From positions 1,884,277-1,948,276 of the forward strand of contig OX638325.1 of the NCBI GenBank assembly GCA_951812795.1: a stretch of DNA of 64,000 bases, in the 5' to 3' direction. Under the pieces are notes generated by a model. It made no database searches, was not told the DNA's origin, and was given only the letters and a program-made list of their open reading frames with translations. The translations under genes were made by a program, and so were the position numbers. This DNA comes from an uncultured Dehalococcoidia bacterium. Its GTDB lineage: Bacteria > Chloroflexota > Dehalococcoidia > Lucifugimonadales > Lucifugimonadaceae. Position 1 is the stretch's first letter. Each line of letters begins with the position of its first letter. Below are positions 33,930 through 42,451 of this stretch, piece by piece.

Positions 33930-34704
33930 GACTTCAGGCAGAGCCGTGCTGACGAGTGCGGACACCAATCTAGCCGTTGGACGGCAGGGAGTAAGCGTTA
34001 GATCGTGAAAGCGCAACACATAAACAGCGAGTACACGGGGTCCCGAGAGGGTAACCCGGATTCGCGTGTTCGTGGAAGCCATCTCTGGCGACGCCCCTCA
34101 ACCGAGTTAGAGCCGGTTGCAACGTTCAGCGGTTCCGTTCGAAGCGATCGATGTAACAAGTCCCGGTCGCCGAGGGCTAATGCACCCTCGGCAACACGAG
34201 CCAGCAAGACATCCCTCCCCAACGTCCATTCCAAGGGCGACAAGGGAACGCCTCCCAATCCCACCTCCTTCAGGAAGGGGAATACCTATCCCCCCTCCAT
34301 GAGGCCGGGAAGTACCTATCCCCCCTCCTCGAGGCGGGGAAGTACCTATCCCTCCTCCTTCAGGATGGGAAGTACCTATCCCCCCTCCTTCAGGATGGGA
34401 AGTACCTATCCCCCCTCCTTCAGGAGGGGGTTAGGGGGAGGCCACCAATGTCAAGCCAAGGGCCGGGTAAGCGGTCGTGAATTCGGCAGACGTCGGACCC
34501 TTGTCGCCAACGGGTCGCGGCTACGGCACGAGGATGTGCAAAACTACCCGATGGGAAGCGGCCGAGCTCAAACTCAAGGCAGTAACCCGGGCCCACGGTC
34601 TGGCAACGTGGGCAGTGACCGGACGAGGGAAGCTAGCAGTCCAATATCTCGCACAAAACGGCAACGCCTGATGGATTGGCACCCCACGCGAAGGGTGCCA
34701 ATCC
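33930..34704 (+). ncRNA. Large structured RNA candidate with internal repeat array
   Basis: Not convincingly coding, but rich in helices. Hairpin 34033-34069: ACACG/CGTGT, then GGGT/ACCC, then CCC-GAGA-GGG capped by a GNRA loop. Hairpin CAACCG/CGGTTG at 34099-34119. Eight-bp GCCGAGGG/CCCTCGGC at 34169-34192. GCCCACG/CGTGGGC at 34591-34613 with outer CCGG/CCGG. Twelve-bp perfect stem at 34673-34704. An 11-bp long-range helix pairs GGCGACAAGGG (34236-34246) with CCCTTGTCGCC (34498-34508), bracketing the 30-bp tandem array. The strand is suggested by the GNRA loop. No RNA family recognised; it lacks RNase P and tmRNA signatures. Confidence 0.45.
34261..34440. repeat. 30-bp tandem repeat array, about five to six units
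   Basis: Contiguous 30-bp units of the form CCCCCTCCTTCAGGATGGGA then AGTACCTATC, without spacers. Each unit can fold (TAC..CCC paired with GGG..GTA). The last unit ends in CCTCCTTCAGGAGGGGG, a palindrome of a dispersed family. Unit length divisible by three keeps a spurious frame open. Confidence 0.9.
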
Positions 34705-35137
34705 CCTTCAACGGCAAAAACAAAACCACTGCCCCCAACCACTAAAACCCGGGCAGCCATAACAACCAAACCAACGGAAATCACCTCCGCCAATTAAACG
34801 CGCCCCCACGCCACGCAACCCCACCGTAGGGGCGACCCTTGTGGTCGCCCTTCGCAACTTCGAGCGTTATTGCAAACGTCCCCTTCGCGCAGCGTAAGGG
34901 GACGCGAAAGAGCGAAGCGATTTTCGCAGGGGATGCCCGACAGCCCGCTAACCTACCGCAACTTTTTCTCCCACACCATCCCAGCGGAGCCTATCCTTCC
35001 TCTCCCTCCCAAGACTTTTGCAAAACTCCACTATTCTCGTAAACTAGAAATATGCGTCTTCTCCCGAATCGGCTCGCTTGCCCGCGCACGCCGATCTCTC
35101 GTACTTTTGGCCAATAGCCGTCATTGAGGAAAAAACC
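34705..35137. other. Non-coding spacer with dispersed repeats
   Basis: No gene seen. GTAGGGGCGACC..GGTCGCCCT palindrome at 34826-34851, and a GGGGACGCG..CGCAGGGGATGC element at 34879-34939 (family also at 17.1, 56.8 and 59.6 kb). The last ~60 bases include the ribosome binding site for the GreA-like gene. Confidence 0.7.
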
Positions 35138-35974
35138 TTGGTAATCCAGACCGACGATCCCGCCGTCTCAACCGAACCTGAAGATTTCACCGTCCAAGAC
35201 GCGATCACCGAGTACGTCATGACGATCGCGGATGAGAAGAAGCGGATGATTCATCCCGAGCTGACCAAGTTTGCCCGTTGGATCGGAGGCACGCACGTTC
35301 TGACAGCGCTCCGACCTTCCGATGTGAGCCCGTATTCCGAAACCTTCGGTACCAGCGCATCTGACGCCAACAAACAACGAGTCGCTGCGGTCAAAGATTT
35401 CCTGAACTACGTTAAGAAAAAGGGTTATATCGACATCAGCTTGGCTCCACACATCCGCGTCCGCAAGCCAACGCTCAACGCGGCGCGCGGCACCGCCATG
35501 CGCCGACGCAACAGCGAGGTCCAGATCACTCGCCAAGGTTACGACGAAATGGTCAACCGACTGGAGGTTCTTCGGAACGAGACGGTTCGATTGGCTGAGG
35601 AGATCGAACGCGCGGCGGCCAGCGGTGATGTTCGCGAAAACTCGCCGCTCGAAGCTGCCAGAGAGAACCAGGGAATGGTTCAGGCTCAGATCAACCGGTT
35701 GGAATCGACGTTAAAGGTCGCCACCATCATCGAAGAATCTGAACGGGTCAACGACCAAGTCCAGATCGGATCTTGGGTGACTTTGTCCAAGAGTGGTTCC
35801 GGCATGAGCGTCGATTACCAAGTAGTGGCTGCGAACGAGGCCAACCCTCTACGCAACAAGATCTCAGACATCTCACCTCTCGGGAGCGCGATTCTAGGTT
35901 GCAAAATCGGCGACCAAGTCACCGTCAAAGCTCCGGCTGGCTCGCAGGATTTTTCGGTCGCCGCGATTTTCTGA
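35138..35974 (+). CDS. GreA-like factor with integrase-type SAM-like N-terminal domain
   Basis: Start chosen at TTG 35138, seven bases after GAGGA (35126-35130); a longer TTG frame from 35078 has a non-conserved leader. The C-terminal ~160 residues match GreA/GreB: coiled coil with the acidic-tip motif SGDVRENSPLEAARENQ (Asp and Glu retained) and an FKBP-like C-domain (VQIGSWVTLSK, PLGSAILGCKIGDQVTV). The N-terminal ~100 residues resemble the core-binding domain of tyrosine recombinases (TALRPSDVSPY, ANKQRVAAVKDFLNYVKKKGYI). No recombinase catalytic domain follows. Likely binds RNA polymerase in the secondary channel; the extra domain may add DNA binding. Confidence 0.75.
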   Translation: MVIQTDDPAVSTEPEDFTVQDAITEYVMTIADEKKRMIHPELTKFARWIGGTHVLTALRPSDVSPYSETFGTSASDANKQRVAAVKDFLNYVKKKGYIDISLAPHIRVRKPTLNAARGTAMRRRNSEVQITRQGYDEMVNRLEVLRNETVRLAEEIERAAASGDVRENSPLEAARENQGMVQAQINRLESTLKVATIIEESERVNDQVQIGSWVTLSKSGSGMSVDYQVVAANEANPLRNKISDISPLGSAILGCKIGDQVTVKAPAGSQDFSVAAIF

Positions 35975-36055
35975 GCATTTGACTGTTGACTGGTCAACAA
36001 TCCTCGTTCACCGTTCGCGTAACTGAATCCGGCTAGTTCGAGAAAAATCCCCGCA

Positions 36056-37069
36056 GTGGAAGGATACTTCGACAGTTTCACCATCCTCGTGGCATTTACC
36101 GTCGGAGTCTTTGTTCTTCTCCTCATCGATCTCCTCCTTCTAAGCGGTAAAGACCACCACGTCGGTATGAAGGAGGCCGGCCTCCTCACCGTTTTGTGGA
36201 CGCTCGTCGCGGCGGCTGTCGGTGTCTGGGTTTTTATCGCCGGCGGAACCGAACTTGGCATCGAATACACCACCGCCTATGTTGCCGAACGCGCCCTCAG
36301 CATCGACAACCTTTTCGTATTTCTTGTCATCTTCAACTACTTTGCCCTTCCCGACCTTTTCCGATCACGCGCTCTTCTCTTCGGTATCGTTGGCGCACTC
36401 ATCGCCCGCGCCATTTTCATATTCTTCGCTGTCGGAATCATCGCCGTATTCGAACCCGTCCTTTATCTCCTCGCCGCAATCCTCATCTACACCGCATACA
36501 AACTCATCACGTCGCATGGCGATGATGTCGATCCATCCAAAAACATAGTCGCAAGAGTGTTCCGTCGGATCTACCCGGTTTCCGACGAATACGACGGCCA
36601 CAACTTCTTCACCGTCAAAAACGGCATCCGCATGGCTACTCCATTCGCTCTCGTCGTCATTGTGCTCGGGTCTACCGACGTTGTCTTCGCCATCGACTCC
36701 ATCCCCACCGTTGTCGGCATCTCAAAGAACCAGTTCATCATTTGGTCGTCGAACGCCATGGCCGTCCTAGGGATGAGACCCCTTTTCTTCCTACTCGAAG
36801 GCCTCGTCAACCTCTTCCGTTTCCTTTCCTACGGCCTAGCTGCCATTCTCGCGTTCATCGGCGTTAAGATCATCGTCGAAACCGCAATCCACGACCAGTT
36901 CCACAACTTCATTCACGACATCGGCGTTCCCGGCGACTCGGTATCCATCACCATCACCCTCGGATCCTTGGCAATCGTCATCGCCATCCTTATCCTCAGC
37001 GTCATCGCCTCCGTAATACTCCCTCAATCCGAAGGCGATCACCATTCCCAAGACGAGGCCGCGGCGTGA
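36056..37069 (+). CDS. TerC-family integral membrane protein
   Basis: 337-residue, nine-helix membrane protein of the TerC/Alx family. Diagnostic acidic motifs: VAERALSIDNLFVFLVIF and STDVVFAIDSIPTVVGIS, with HNFFTVKNGIRMATP between. TerC/Alx proteins export manganese and help metalate secreted proteins. GTG start. GTGA overlap with the following FAD/Fe-S gene suggests co-translation. Confidence 0.93.
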   Translation: MEGYFDSFTILVAFTVGVFVLLLIDLLLLSGKDHHVGMKEAGLLTVLWTLVAAAVGVWVFIAGGTELGIEYTTAYVAERALSIDNLFVFLVIFNYFALPDLFRSRALLFGIVGALIARAIFIFFAVGIIAVFEPVLYLLAAILIYTAYKLITSHGDDVDPSKNIVARVFRRIYPVSDEYDGHNFFTVKNGIRMATPFALVVIVLGSTDVVFAIDSIPTVVGISKNQFIIWSSNAMAVLGMRPLFFLLEGLVNLFRFLSYGLAAILAFIGVKIIVETAIHDQFHNFIHDIGVPGDSVSITITLGSLAIVIAILILSVIASVILPQSEGDHHSQDEAAA

Positions 37070-39978
37070 CAACCGCGAGCAGATCGACGCGATCGCAACT
37101 CGCAGAAGAACTCAAAAATGTGGTTGCCGGCGAAGTAAGATTCGACCGCTACGCTCGCCAGCTCTACGCTACCGACGCCTCAATCTACAAGATGACTCCC
37201 CTCGGCGTCGTCCTTCCTCGCGACGCCAACGACGTCAGCGCAGTCATCGAAACCTGCAACAGCGCCGGCGTGTCCGTCCTACCTCGGGGCGGCGGAACAG
37301 GTCTCTCAGGCCAGACCGTAAATCGAGGCGTCGTCATCGACTTCTCGAAATTCATGCACGACGTTATCGAGATCAATGGCGAAGAGGGTTGGGTGCACAC
37401 CCAACCCGGTATCACCATCGACGAACTCAATCGACGAGTCGCGCATACGGGCAAATACTTCACGCCGGATCCAAGCACTTCGTCGCGCGCCAACATCGGC
37501 GGTGCGATGGGCAACAACTCTTGCGGATCGCACTCCATCATTTACGGCAAAACCGTCGACCAAGTCCTACAAATGTCCGTTGTGCTGTCGGACGGTTCGC
37601 GCGCTTCGTTCCAAGCCCTGACCGCGCCCCAACTCGAAGGCAAGATGTCGCTCTCCAACTTGGAAGGTCAGATATACCGAGGCATACCCGGCATCGCCGA
37701 CCGCGCCGCCGGCGAAGTCGACAGGCGATTCCCTAAGATATTGCGACGCGTCGGTGGTTACAACATCGACCGTGTCTACTCCCCGGTCACCGATGGCCCC
37801 ATCATCGACCTAACACAAGTGATGGTCGGTTCCGAAGGAACGCTTGCCGCGGTAACCGATGCCCGATTGAAGCTCTGGGACATCCCCAAATCGAAAGGTC
37901 TAGCTGTCCTCCACTTCCGCACTCTGCGCGAGACCATGGAGGCCACCGTTGCCACTCTCGAGCACGACGTGAGCGCGGTGGAGCATATCGGCGAAATCAT
38001 CATCAACCAAGCCCGCAAGTCGCTCGGGTTCTCACGCAGTCTCGGATTCTTGCAGGAAGACCCTTCGGACATCCTGGTGGTCGAGATGACCGGAGAAAAC
38101 GTCTCCGAAACCCGATCCAAACTCGAGGCTTTCGGCAACTCGATCACGCGCGAAACGGCGGCGTACGCAGTGACTATTCTGCTCGAGCCAACTGAGCAAC
38201 GACAGGTATGGGCGATGCGTGAAGCCGGTCTCGGCCTGATGATGAACGTGGAGGGCGACGCCAAGCCACTGCCGTTCGTTGAGGACACCGCAGTTTCACC
38301 TGAGCGGCTGCCGGAATATGTCGAACGTTTCGATGAGATCGTGAAACGGCACGGAACCGAAGCCGGATATTATGGGCACGCCAGCGTAGGATGCCTCCAC
38401 ATCCGTCCGCTCGTCAATCTTAAGCAGTCCACAGGCATTGACCGGATGTACGACATCGCCAACGAGATTTCCGATCTCGTTCTAGAATTCGGCGGTTCCT
38501 TGAGCGGCGAACATGGCGACGGCATAGTTCGTGGAGCATGGGCCGAGAAGATGTTCGGCCCCGAGTTGGTCGAACATTTCCGGGAAGTAAAAGGCTTGTT
38601 CGATCCGGATGGCATCATGAACCCCGGAAAAGTCTTCGACACGCCGGACATGCGAGAGAACCTCCGCTACGGCGAAGACTATTCCACCGAAACCATCACA
38701 ACCAAACTCGATTGGAGCGCCGACGGCGGGTTTGCCGGCGCAATCGAACGATGCAACGGGGTTGGCGCTTGCCGGAAAGTCAACGCCGGTGCGATGTGTC
38801 CCTCGTACATGGCGACCCGGGAAGAGGAGCACTCCACCCGCGGACGCGCCAACGCACTCCGGGCCGCGATGTCCGGCGCATTGCCCATCGACGAAATCCG
38901 TTCGGAGCGAATGTTCGAGGTCCTTGATCTCTGCCTCGAGTGCAAATCGTGTAAATCCGAATGCCCCTCGAACGTTGACATGGCGAAGATCAAGTACGAG
39001 TTTCTCGATCTCTACTATCAGACACACTCCGTCCCGCTGCGGTCGCGCTTGGTGGCGAACATCCACCGTCTCAACTCCCTCGCGCCTGGCCCGCTCGCAC
39101 CGCTCGCCAACGTCATGAATCGATCTGCACCGGCTAGATGGGCATCCGAGAAAATCCTCAAGGTTGATCGACGGCGTAAATTGCCGAAAATCATGAGCCA
39201 AACGTTTGAACAATGGTTCGAGCGTCGGCAACCCAACACGACAGGCTCGCGCGGCGACATCGTGCTTTTCCATGACACCTTTATGAACTTCAACCACCCG
39301 GAATCCGGGAAAGCGGCTGTAAAACTGCTCGAGGCGCTCGGGTACCGCGTCCAACTGGTTGACCGCGCGTGTTGCGGGCGAACAATGGTCTCTTCCGGGC
39401 TCTTGGATCACGCAATCGAAAACGCCAAGCAAAATGTCGCAATCTTGAAGCCATACGTTGATACCGGAGCCATGATCGTAGGTTGCGAAAGCAGCTGCAT
39501 CTTGACCATCAAAGACGAGTATCCCGATCTTCTGGGCTCGGACCAAAGTGCCAAAACCGTCGCCGACGCATCGATGATGCTTGAAGAGATCCTCGTTGCC
39601 ACCCACAACGACGGAGGCCAACAAATCGAATGGAACGATTTCGCTGCCGAAATACTCCTACACGTCCATTGCCACGAGCGCGCTCTGATCGGAACTACGC
39701 AAGCGGTTGCCGCTCTCAACCTGCCACCTAACTACCGCGCTAATCTCATCGATGCGGGATGTTGCGGGATGGCCGGTTCCTTCGGATACGCCAAGGAGCA
39801 TTACGACGTTGCGCAGCAAGTCGGCGAAGACCGCCTGTTCCCGGCGCTGCGCAAGGCCAGTCCAGATACAAAATTCGCCATCACCGGCGTTTCCTGCAAA
39901 CAGCAGATCGAAGATGAGTTGAGTCGCCCGGCCCTATTTCTAGCCGAGGTGCTCGCTCCAGCCGTAGCTGACCACTAA
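37066..39978 (+). CDS. FAD-linked oxidase fused to Fe-S subunit (GlcD-GlcF type)
   Basis: 970-residue flavin/iron-sulphur dehydrogenase oxidising D-lactate, glycolate or a related 2-hydroxyacid, passing electrons to the quinone pool. N-terminal FAD_binding_4 (LPRGGGTGLSGQTVN, NIGGAMGNNSCGSHS), FAD-oxidase_C (~215-520; GYYGHASVGCLHIRP, SLSGEHGDG), then 4Fe-4S motifs CNGVGACRK...MCPSY (~565) and CLECKSCKSECP (~622), and two CCG domains with CCGRTMVSSG (~768) and CCGMAGSFGY (~899). GTG start overlapping terC. All cofactor motifs are present. Confidence 0.95.
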   Translation: MTTASRSTRSQLAEELKNVVAGEVRFDRYARQLYATDASIYKMTPLGVVLPRDANDVSAVIETCNSAGVSVLPRGGGTGLSGQTVNRGVVIDFSKFMHDVIEINGEEGWVHTQPGITIDELNRRVAHTGKYFTPDPSTSSRANIGGAMGNNSCGSHSIIYGKTVDQVLQMSVVLSDGSRASFQALTAPQLEGKMSLSNLEGQIYRGIPGIADRAAGEVDRRFPKILRRVGGYNIDRVYSPVTDGPIIDLTQVMVGSEGTLAAVTDARLKLWDIPKSKGLAVLHFRTLRETMEATVATLEHDVSAVEHIGEIIINQARKSLGFSRSLGFLQEDPSDILVVEMTGENVSETRSKLEAFGNSITRETAAYAVTILLEPTEQRQVWAMREAGLGLMMNVEGDAKPLPFVEDTAVSPERLPEYVERFDEIVKRHGTEAGYYGHASVGCLHIRPLVNLKQSTGIDRMYDIANEISDLVLEFGGSLSGEHGDGIVRGAWAEKMFGPELVEHFREVKGLFDPDGIMNPGKVFDTPDMRENLRYGEDYSTETITTKLDWSADGGFAGAIERCNGVGACRKVNAGAMCPSYMATREEEHSTRGRANALRAAMSGALPIDEIRSERMFEVLDLCLECKSCKSECPSNVDMAKIKYEFLDLYYQTHSVPLRSRLVANIHRLNSLAPGPLAPLANVMNRSAPARWASEKILKVDRRRKLPKIMSQTFEQWFERRQPNTTGSRGDIVLFHDTFMNFNHPESGKAAVKLLEALGYRVQLVDRACCGRTMVSSGLLDHAIENAKQNVAILKPYVDTGAMIVGCESSCILTIKDEYPDLLGSDQSAKTVADASMMLEEILVATHNDGGQQIEWNDFAAEILLHVHCHERALIGTTQAVAALNLPPNYRANLIDAGCCGMAGSFGYAKEHYDVAQQVGEDRLFPALRKASPDTKFAITGVSCKQQIEDELSRPALFLAEVLAPAVADH

Positions 39979-39998
39979 CGGACGCGAGCAAATTCAAC

Positions 39999-40979
39999 AT
40001 GCCCACAGTAGGCATAATCGCAAACCCCGCAGCCGGTAAAGACATTCGACGGTTAGTTGCTCAGGGGCGCGTCGTATCCAACCAAGAGAAATCGAACACG
40101 CTTCGCCGGGTGTTTGCCGGCCTCCAATCCCACGGCGTGACCAAAGTCATCGTCATGCCGGATATGGCCGGATTGGCGCGCGCGGCGATGACGGAAACCC
40201 AAGATGCAATGCATTCAGAGTTCATACAACAGACTCCATCCGGTAGCCAGAACGACTCGACACTCGCCGCCCGAATAATGCGCGACGCCGGCGCAGACTG
40301 CATCGTTACCCTTGGTGGCGACGGCACAAACCGATTGGTCGCCAAAGGATGCGGCGATGTGCCGATAGCACCGATATCGACCGGAACAAACAACGTCTTC
40401 CCCAAGGAGATCGAAGGAACACTCGCCGGCATCGCGGCCGCAATTGTTGCAGCGGACCGATCAACCCGCCACCGCGTGTGCCGCCGTTCGAAGAAGATCG
40501 AGGTTTTCGTCAACGATGACCTGCGCGATATCGCGCTAGTAGATGCCGCCGTTTCGCGTCAGACGATGGTCGGCGCCCGCGCACTATGGGACGTCGGGAC
40601 TCTCGACTCAGTGTTTCTGACGCGCGCGGAGGCGTCCAGCATAGGCATCGCATCGATCGGTGCCAGATTAGCGCTGATCGGACTGGACGAACCGCGCGGG
40701 ATTCACATCCAGTTCCCGACGCCGGGCAGTTCCGGCACCTTGACATCGACGGCACCCATCGCCCCCGGAATGGTGCGCGACGTGCCTATCGAGAGTTGGC
40801 AGATCATCATCCCCGGCGAAACGGTGAAAATCCGAGCTGCACGAGGCACGATCGCGTTGGATGGGGAGCGTGAGGTTGAGTTGCTGGACGGAATGAGCGC
40901 ATCGGTACGCATCGATACCAACGGCCCTTGGGTGGTGGATTTCGACCGCGCCCTCGAAGCGGCATGTGCTAAAGATTGA
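39999..40979 (+). CDS. ATP-NAD kinase-like protein
   Basis: 326 residues. GIIANPAAGKDIR at the N-terminus and the kinase signature VTLGGDGTNRL (GGDGT, ~residue 106) followed by PISTGTNNVF. This is the AcoX/NAD-kinase-like branch rather than canonical NadK, which is shorter and has NPSGHT-type motifs. The C-terminal domain is beta-rich. Role likely phosphorylation of NAD or a diol-type metabolite; uncertain. Twenty bases after the FAD/Fe-S gene, probably the same operon. Confidence 0.85.
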   Translation: MPTVGIIANPAAGKDIRRLVAQGRVVSNQEKSNTLRRVFAGLQSHGVTKVIVMPDMAGLARAAMTETQDAMHSEFIQQTPSGSQNDSTLAARIMRDAGADCIVTLGGDGTNRLVAKGCGDVPIAPISTGTNNVFPKEIEGTLAGIAAAIVAADRSTRHRVCRRSKKIEVFVNDDLRDIALVDAAVSRQTMVGARALWDVGTLDSVFLTRAEASSIGIASIGARLALIGLDEPRGIHIQFPTPGSSGTLTSTAPIAPGMVRDVPIESWQIIIPGETVKIRAARGTIALDGEREVELLDGMSASVRIDTNGPWVVDFDRALEAACAKD

Positions 40980-41002
40980 CGGGTTGCCGTAATTCGATTT
41001 CA

Positions 41003-41181
41003 ACGTGTGCAAAAACACGCGTAAAATAGTACATATCGAATCGGATAGGTATAGCCATTGCACACGTCGTTGGCAACGTGTGCAAAAATAGCAAAATTTC
41101 GTACATGTCGGAGCGAGTTGGTACGATGATCGTACATGTCGCGAGTGATATGTATAATTCAAAGGGCAAAATTATACATAT
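41003..41181 (+). promoter_or_regulatory. Multi-palindrome operator region of the Fic gene
   Basis: Two perfect inverted repeats: TTGCACACGT-N8-ACGTGTGCAA (41058-41085) and ATATGTATAATT-N10-AATTATACATAT (41148-41181), the second ending 23 bases before the Fic ATG. A further ACGTGTGCAAAAA lies at 41003-41015, and CGTACATGTCG occurs twice (41100-41110, 41131-41141). The density suggests binding of a dimeric regulator, perhaps the Fic protein itself through its C-terminal winged helix. Confidence 0.6.
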
Positions 41182-41204
41182 CTACGATCAGTCAGGCGGG
41201 TTTC

Positions 41205-42332
41205 ATGTCAACGTATGATCCGAAGCAACCGTACAACGAACTTCCGCAGCTACCACCCGCGATCGAAATCGAGACCATCGGTGTGATGCGGGAGCTCAAC
41301 TTGGCCAGCCGCGCATTGGCGAATCTCAACGGGACCGCGCTCAGCGTGCCCAATCCACAATTGCTGATCGACGCGTTCGCGATTACCGAGGCAGTAGCCA
41401 GCTCGGAGATCGAGAACGTCAACACCACGAGCGACGAACTATTCAGATTCATGGCGGTTGGCAACGAACGCGCTTCTGATGCCACCAAGGAAGCTGCACG
41501 CTACCGTCCCGCGCTTTCAACCGCTATCGACCGGTTATCGACTCATCCGAATTTGGATACTCAGTTGTTCGTCGACATATGCAGCCAGATTCTCGGCACC
41601 CCGACGGATGTCAGAGATTCCGCGGTCCTCATCGGTAATCTGCGCGCGCGATTTGTGGTCTACACGCCGCCGTTCGGGAAGCCCACCTTGCTCCGCCTTT
41701 TGGAGAATCTCATCAATTTCGCTAACGAGAGCTCGACCGGTTTGGATCCCATCATCAAGATGGCGATCATGCATTACCAGTTCGAAGCGATACACCCGTT
41801 CCCGGACGGCAACGGAAGGACAGGCCGCATCATCAACATCCTCTATCTGATGCACAAGGGATTATTGGATCAACCCGTCCTGTATCTCAGCCGTTATTTC
41901 CTGCGCCGCCGCCGCGAGTACTATGCCGGACTGCGTGCCGTAACTGAATCAGGCGCGTGGGAAGAGTGGGTGCGATTCATATTGGCCGGCATAAGAGAAG
42001 TGGCTGAGGAAGGGCGCAATGATCTGATCAGAATCAGGGAGTTGCGCAAGGAGTTCGCCGAAAGAGCACGGGTAGACGCTCCCACCGCAGCATCCGAGCA
42101 ATTAATCGATCTGCTCTTTATGCGTCCTTACACAACCACGAGAATGGTGCAGGAAGTGGAAGGCGTGACCCGAGCCACGGCGCGTTCGCGTTTAGAGGCG
42201 CTCACCAGAGCTGGCATGTTGGAGCGCATCAAATCCGGCCGGCACCAGCTTTTCAGGAACCACGACCTCATCGACATCCTGATCGGTCAATCCGACGATA
42301 TGGAGAACATCGTTCACTTCATTGATGGATGA
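41205..42332 (+). CDS. Fic-family AMP transferase with winged-helix C-terminus
   Basis: Start at ATG 41205 (MSTYDPKQPYNELP), the usual beginning of this subfamily, below the operator palindromes. Fic core motif complete: HPFPDGNGRTGR with catalytic H197. The N-terminal region contains SSEIEN (S66 to N71), matching the inhibitory-helix motif (S/T)xxxE(G/N) of class II Fic proteins, so activity should be self-restrained. The C-terminal ~80 residues form a winged helix (TTRMVQEVEGVTRATARSRLEAL). Expected to transfer AMP from ATP to a protein hydroxyl; target unknown. Monocistronic. Confidence 0.92.
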   Translation: MSTYDPKQPYNELPQLPPAIEIETIGVMRELNLASRALANLNGTALSVPNPQLLIDAFAITEAVASSEIENVNTTSDELFRFMAVGNERASDATKEAARYRPALSTAIDRLSTHPNLDTQLFVDICSQILGTPTDVRDSAVLIGNLRARFVVYTPPFGKPTLLRLLENLINFANESSTGLDPIIKMAIMHYQFEAIHPFPDGNGRTGRIINILYLMHKGLLDQPVLYLSRYFLRRRREYYAGLRAVTESGAWEEWVRFILAGIREVAEEGRNDLIRIRELRKEFAERARVDAPTAASEQLIDLLFMRPYTTTRMVQEVEGVTRATARSRLEALTRAGMLERIKSGRHQLFRNHDLIDILIGQSDDMENIVHFIDG

Positions 42333-42339
42333 ACTTGAT

Positions 42340-42368
42340 GTGTACAAAAATCGCCCAGTTTTTGCACA
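42340..42368 (+). promoter_or_regulatory. Inverted repeat just after the Fic gene
   Basis: TGTACAAAAA-N8-TTTTTGCACA (42341-42368), one mismatch, starting eight bases after the stop. Same half-site (TGTGCAAAAA) and same eight-base spacing logic as the upstream sites, so it may be a third operator or a weak terminator. Confidence 0.45.
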
Positions 42369-42451
42369 TATCGTGATCAACATGTACAACCGCTTGCTAC
42401 TGTTTCTACAATGCGTACAATTCCAAGGCTTGAATCGTACGCTTCGCGGTC

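Noticed and set aside
34261..34440. Possible CRISPR array
   Set aside because: Units are contiguous with no unique spacers and no cas genes are near; it is a minisatellite.
33956..34704. Group II intron
   Set aside because: A GTGCG 5' end and a GNRA hairpin are suggestive, but there is no domain V, no reverse transcriptase and no defined 3' end.
34005..34745. 246-codon open frame with ten-residue repeats (STYPPSFRMG)
   Set aside because: Kept open by a 30-bp tandem repeat whose length is divisible by three; flanking residues look random and the region folds as RNA.
38482..39624. 380-codon minus-strand open frame
   Set aside because: Lies wholly inside the FAD/Fe-S oxidase, whose domains and cofactor motifs are complete; antisense frame caused by high GC.
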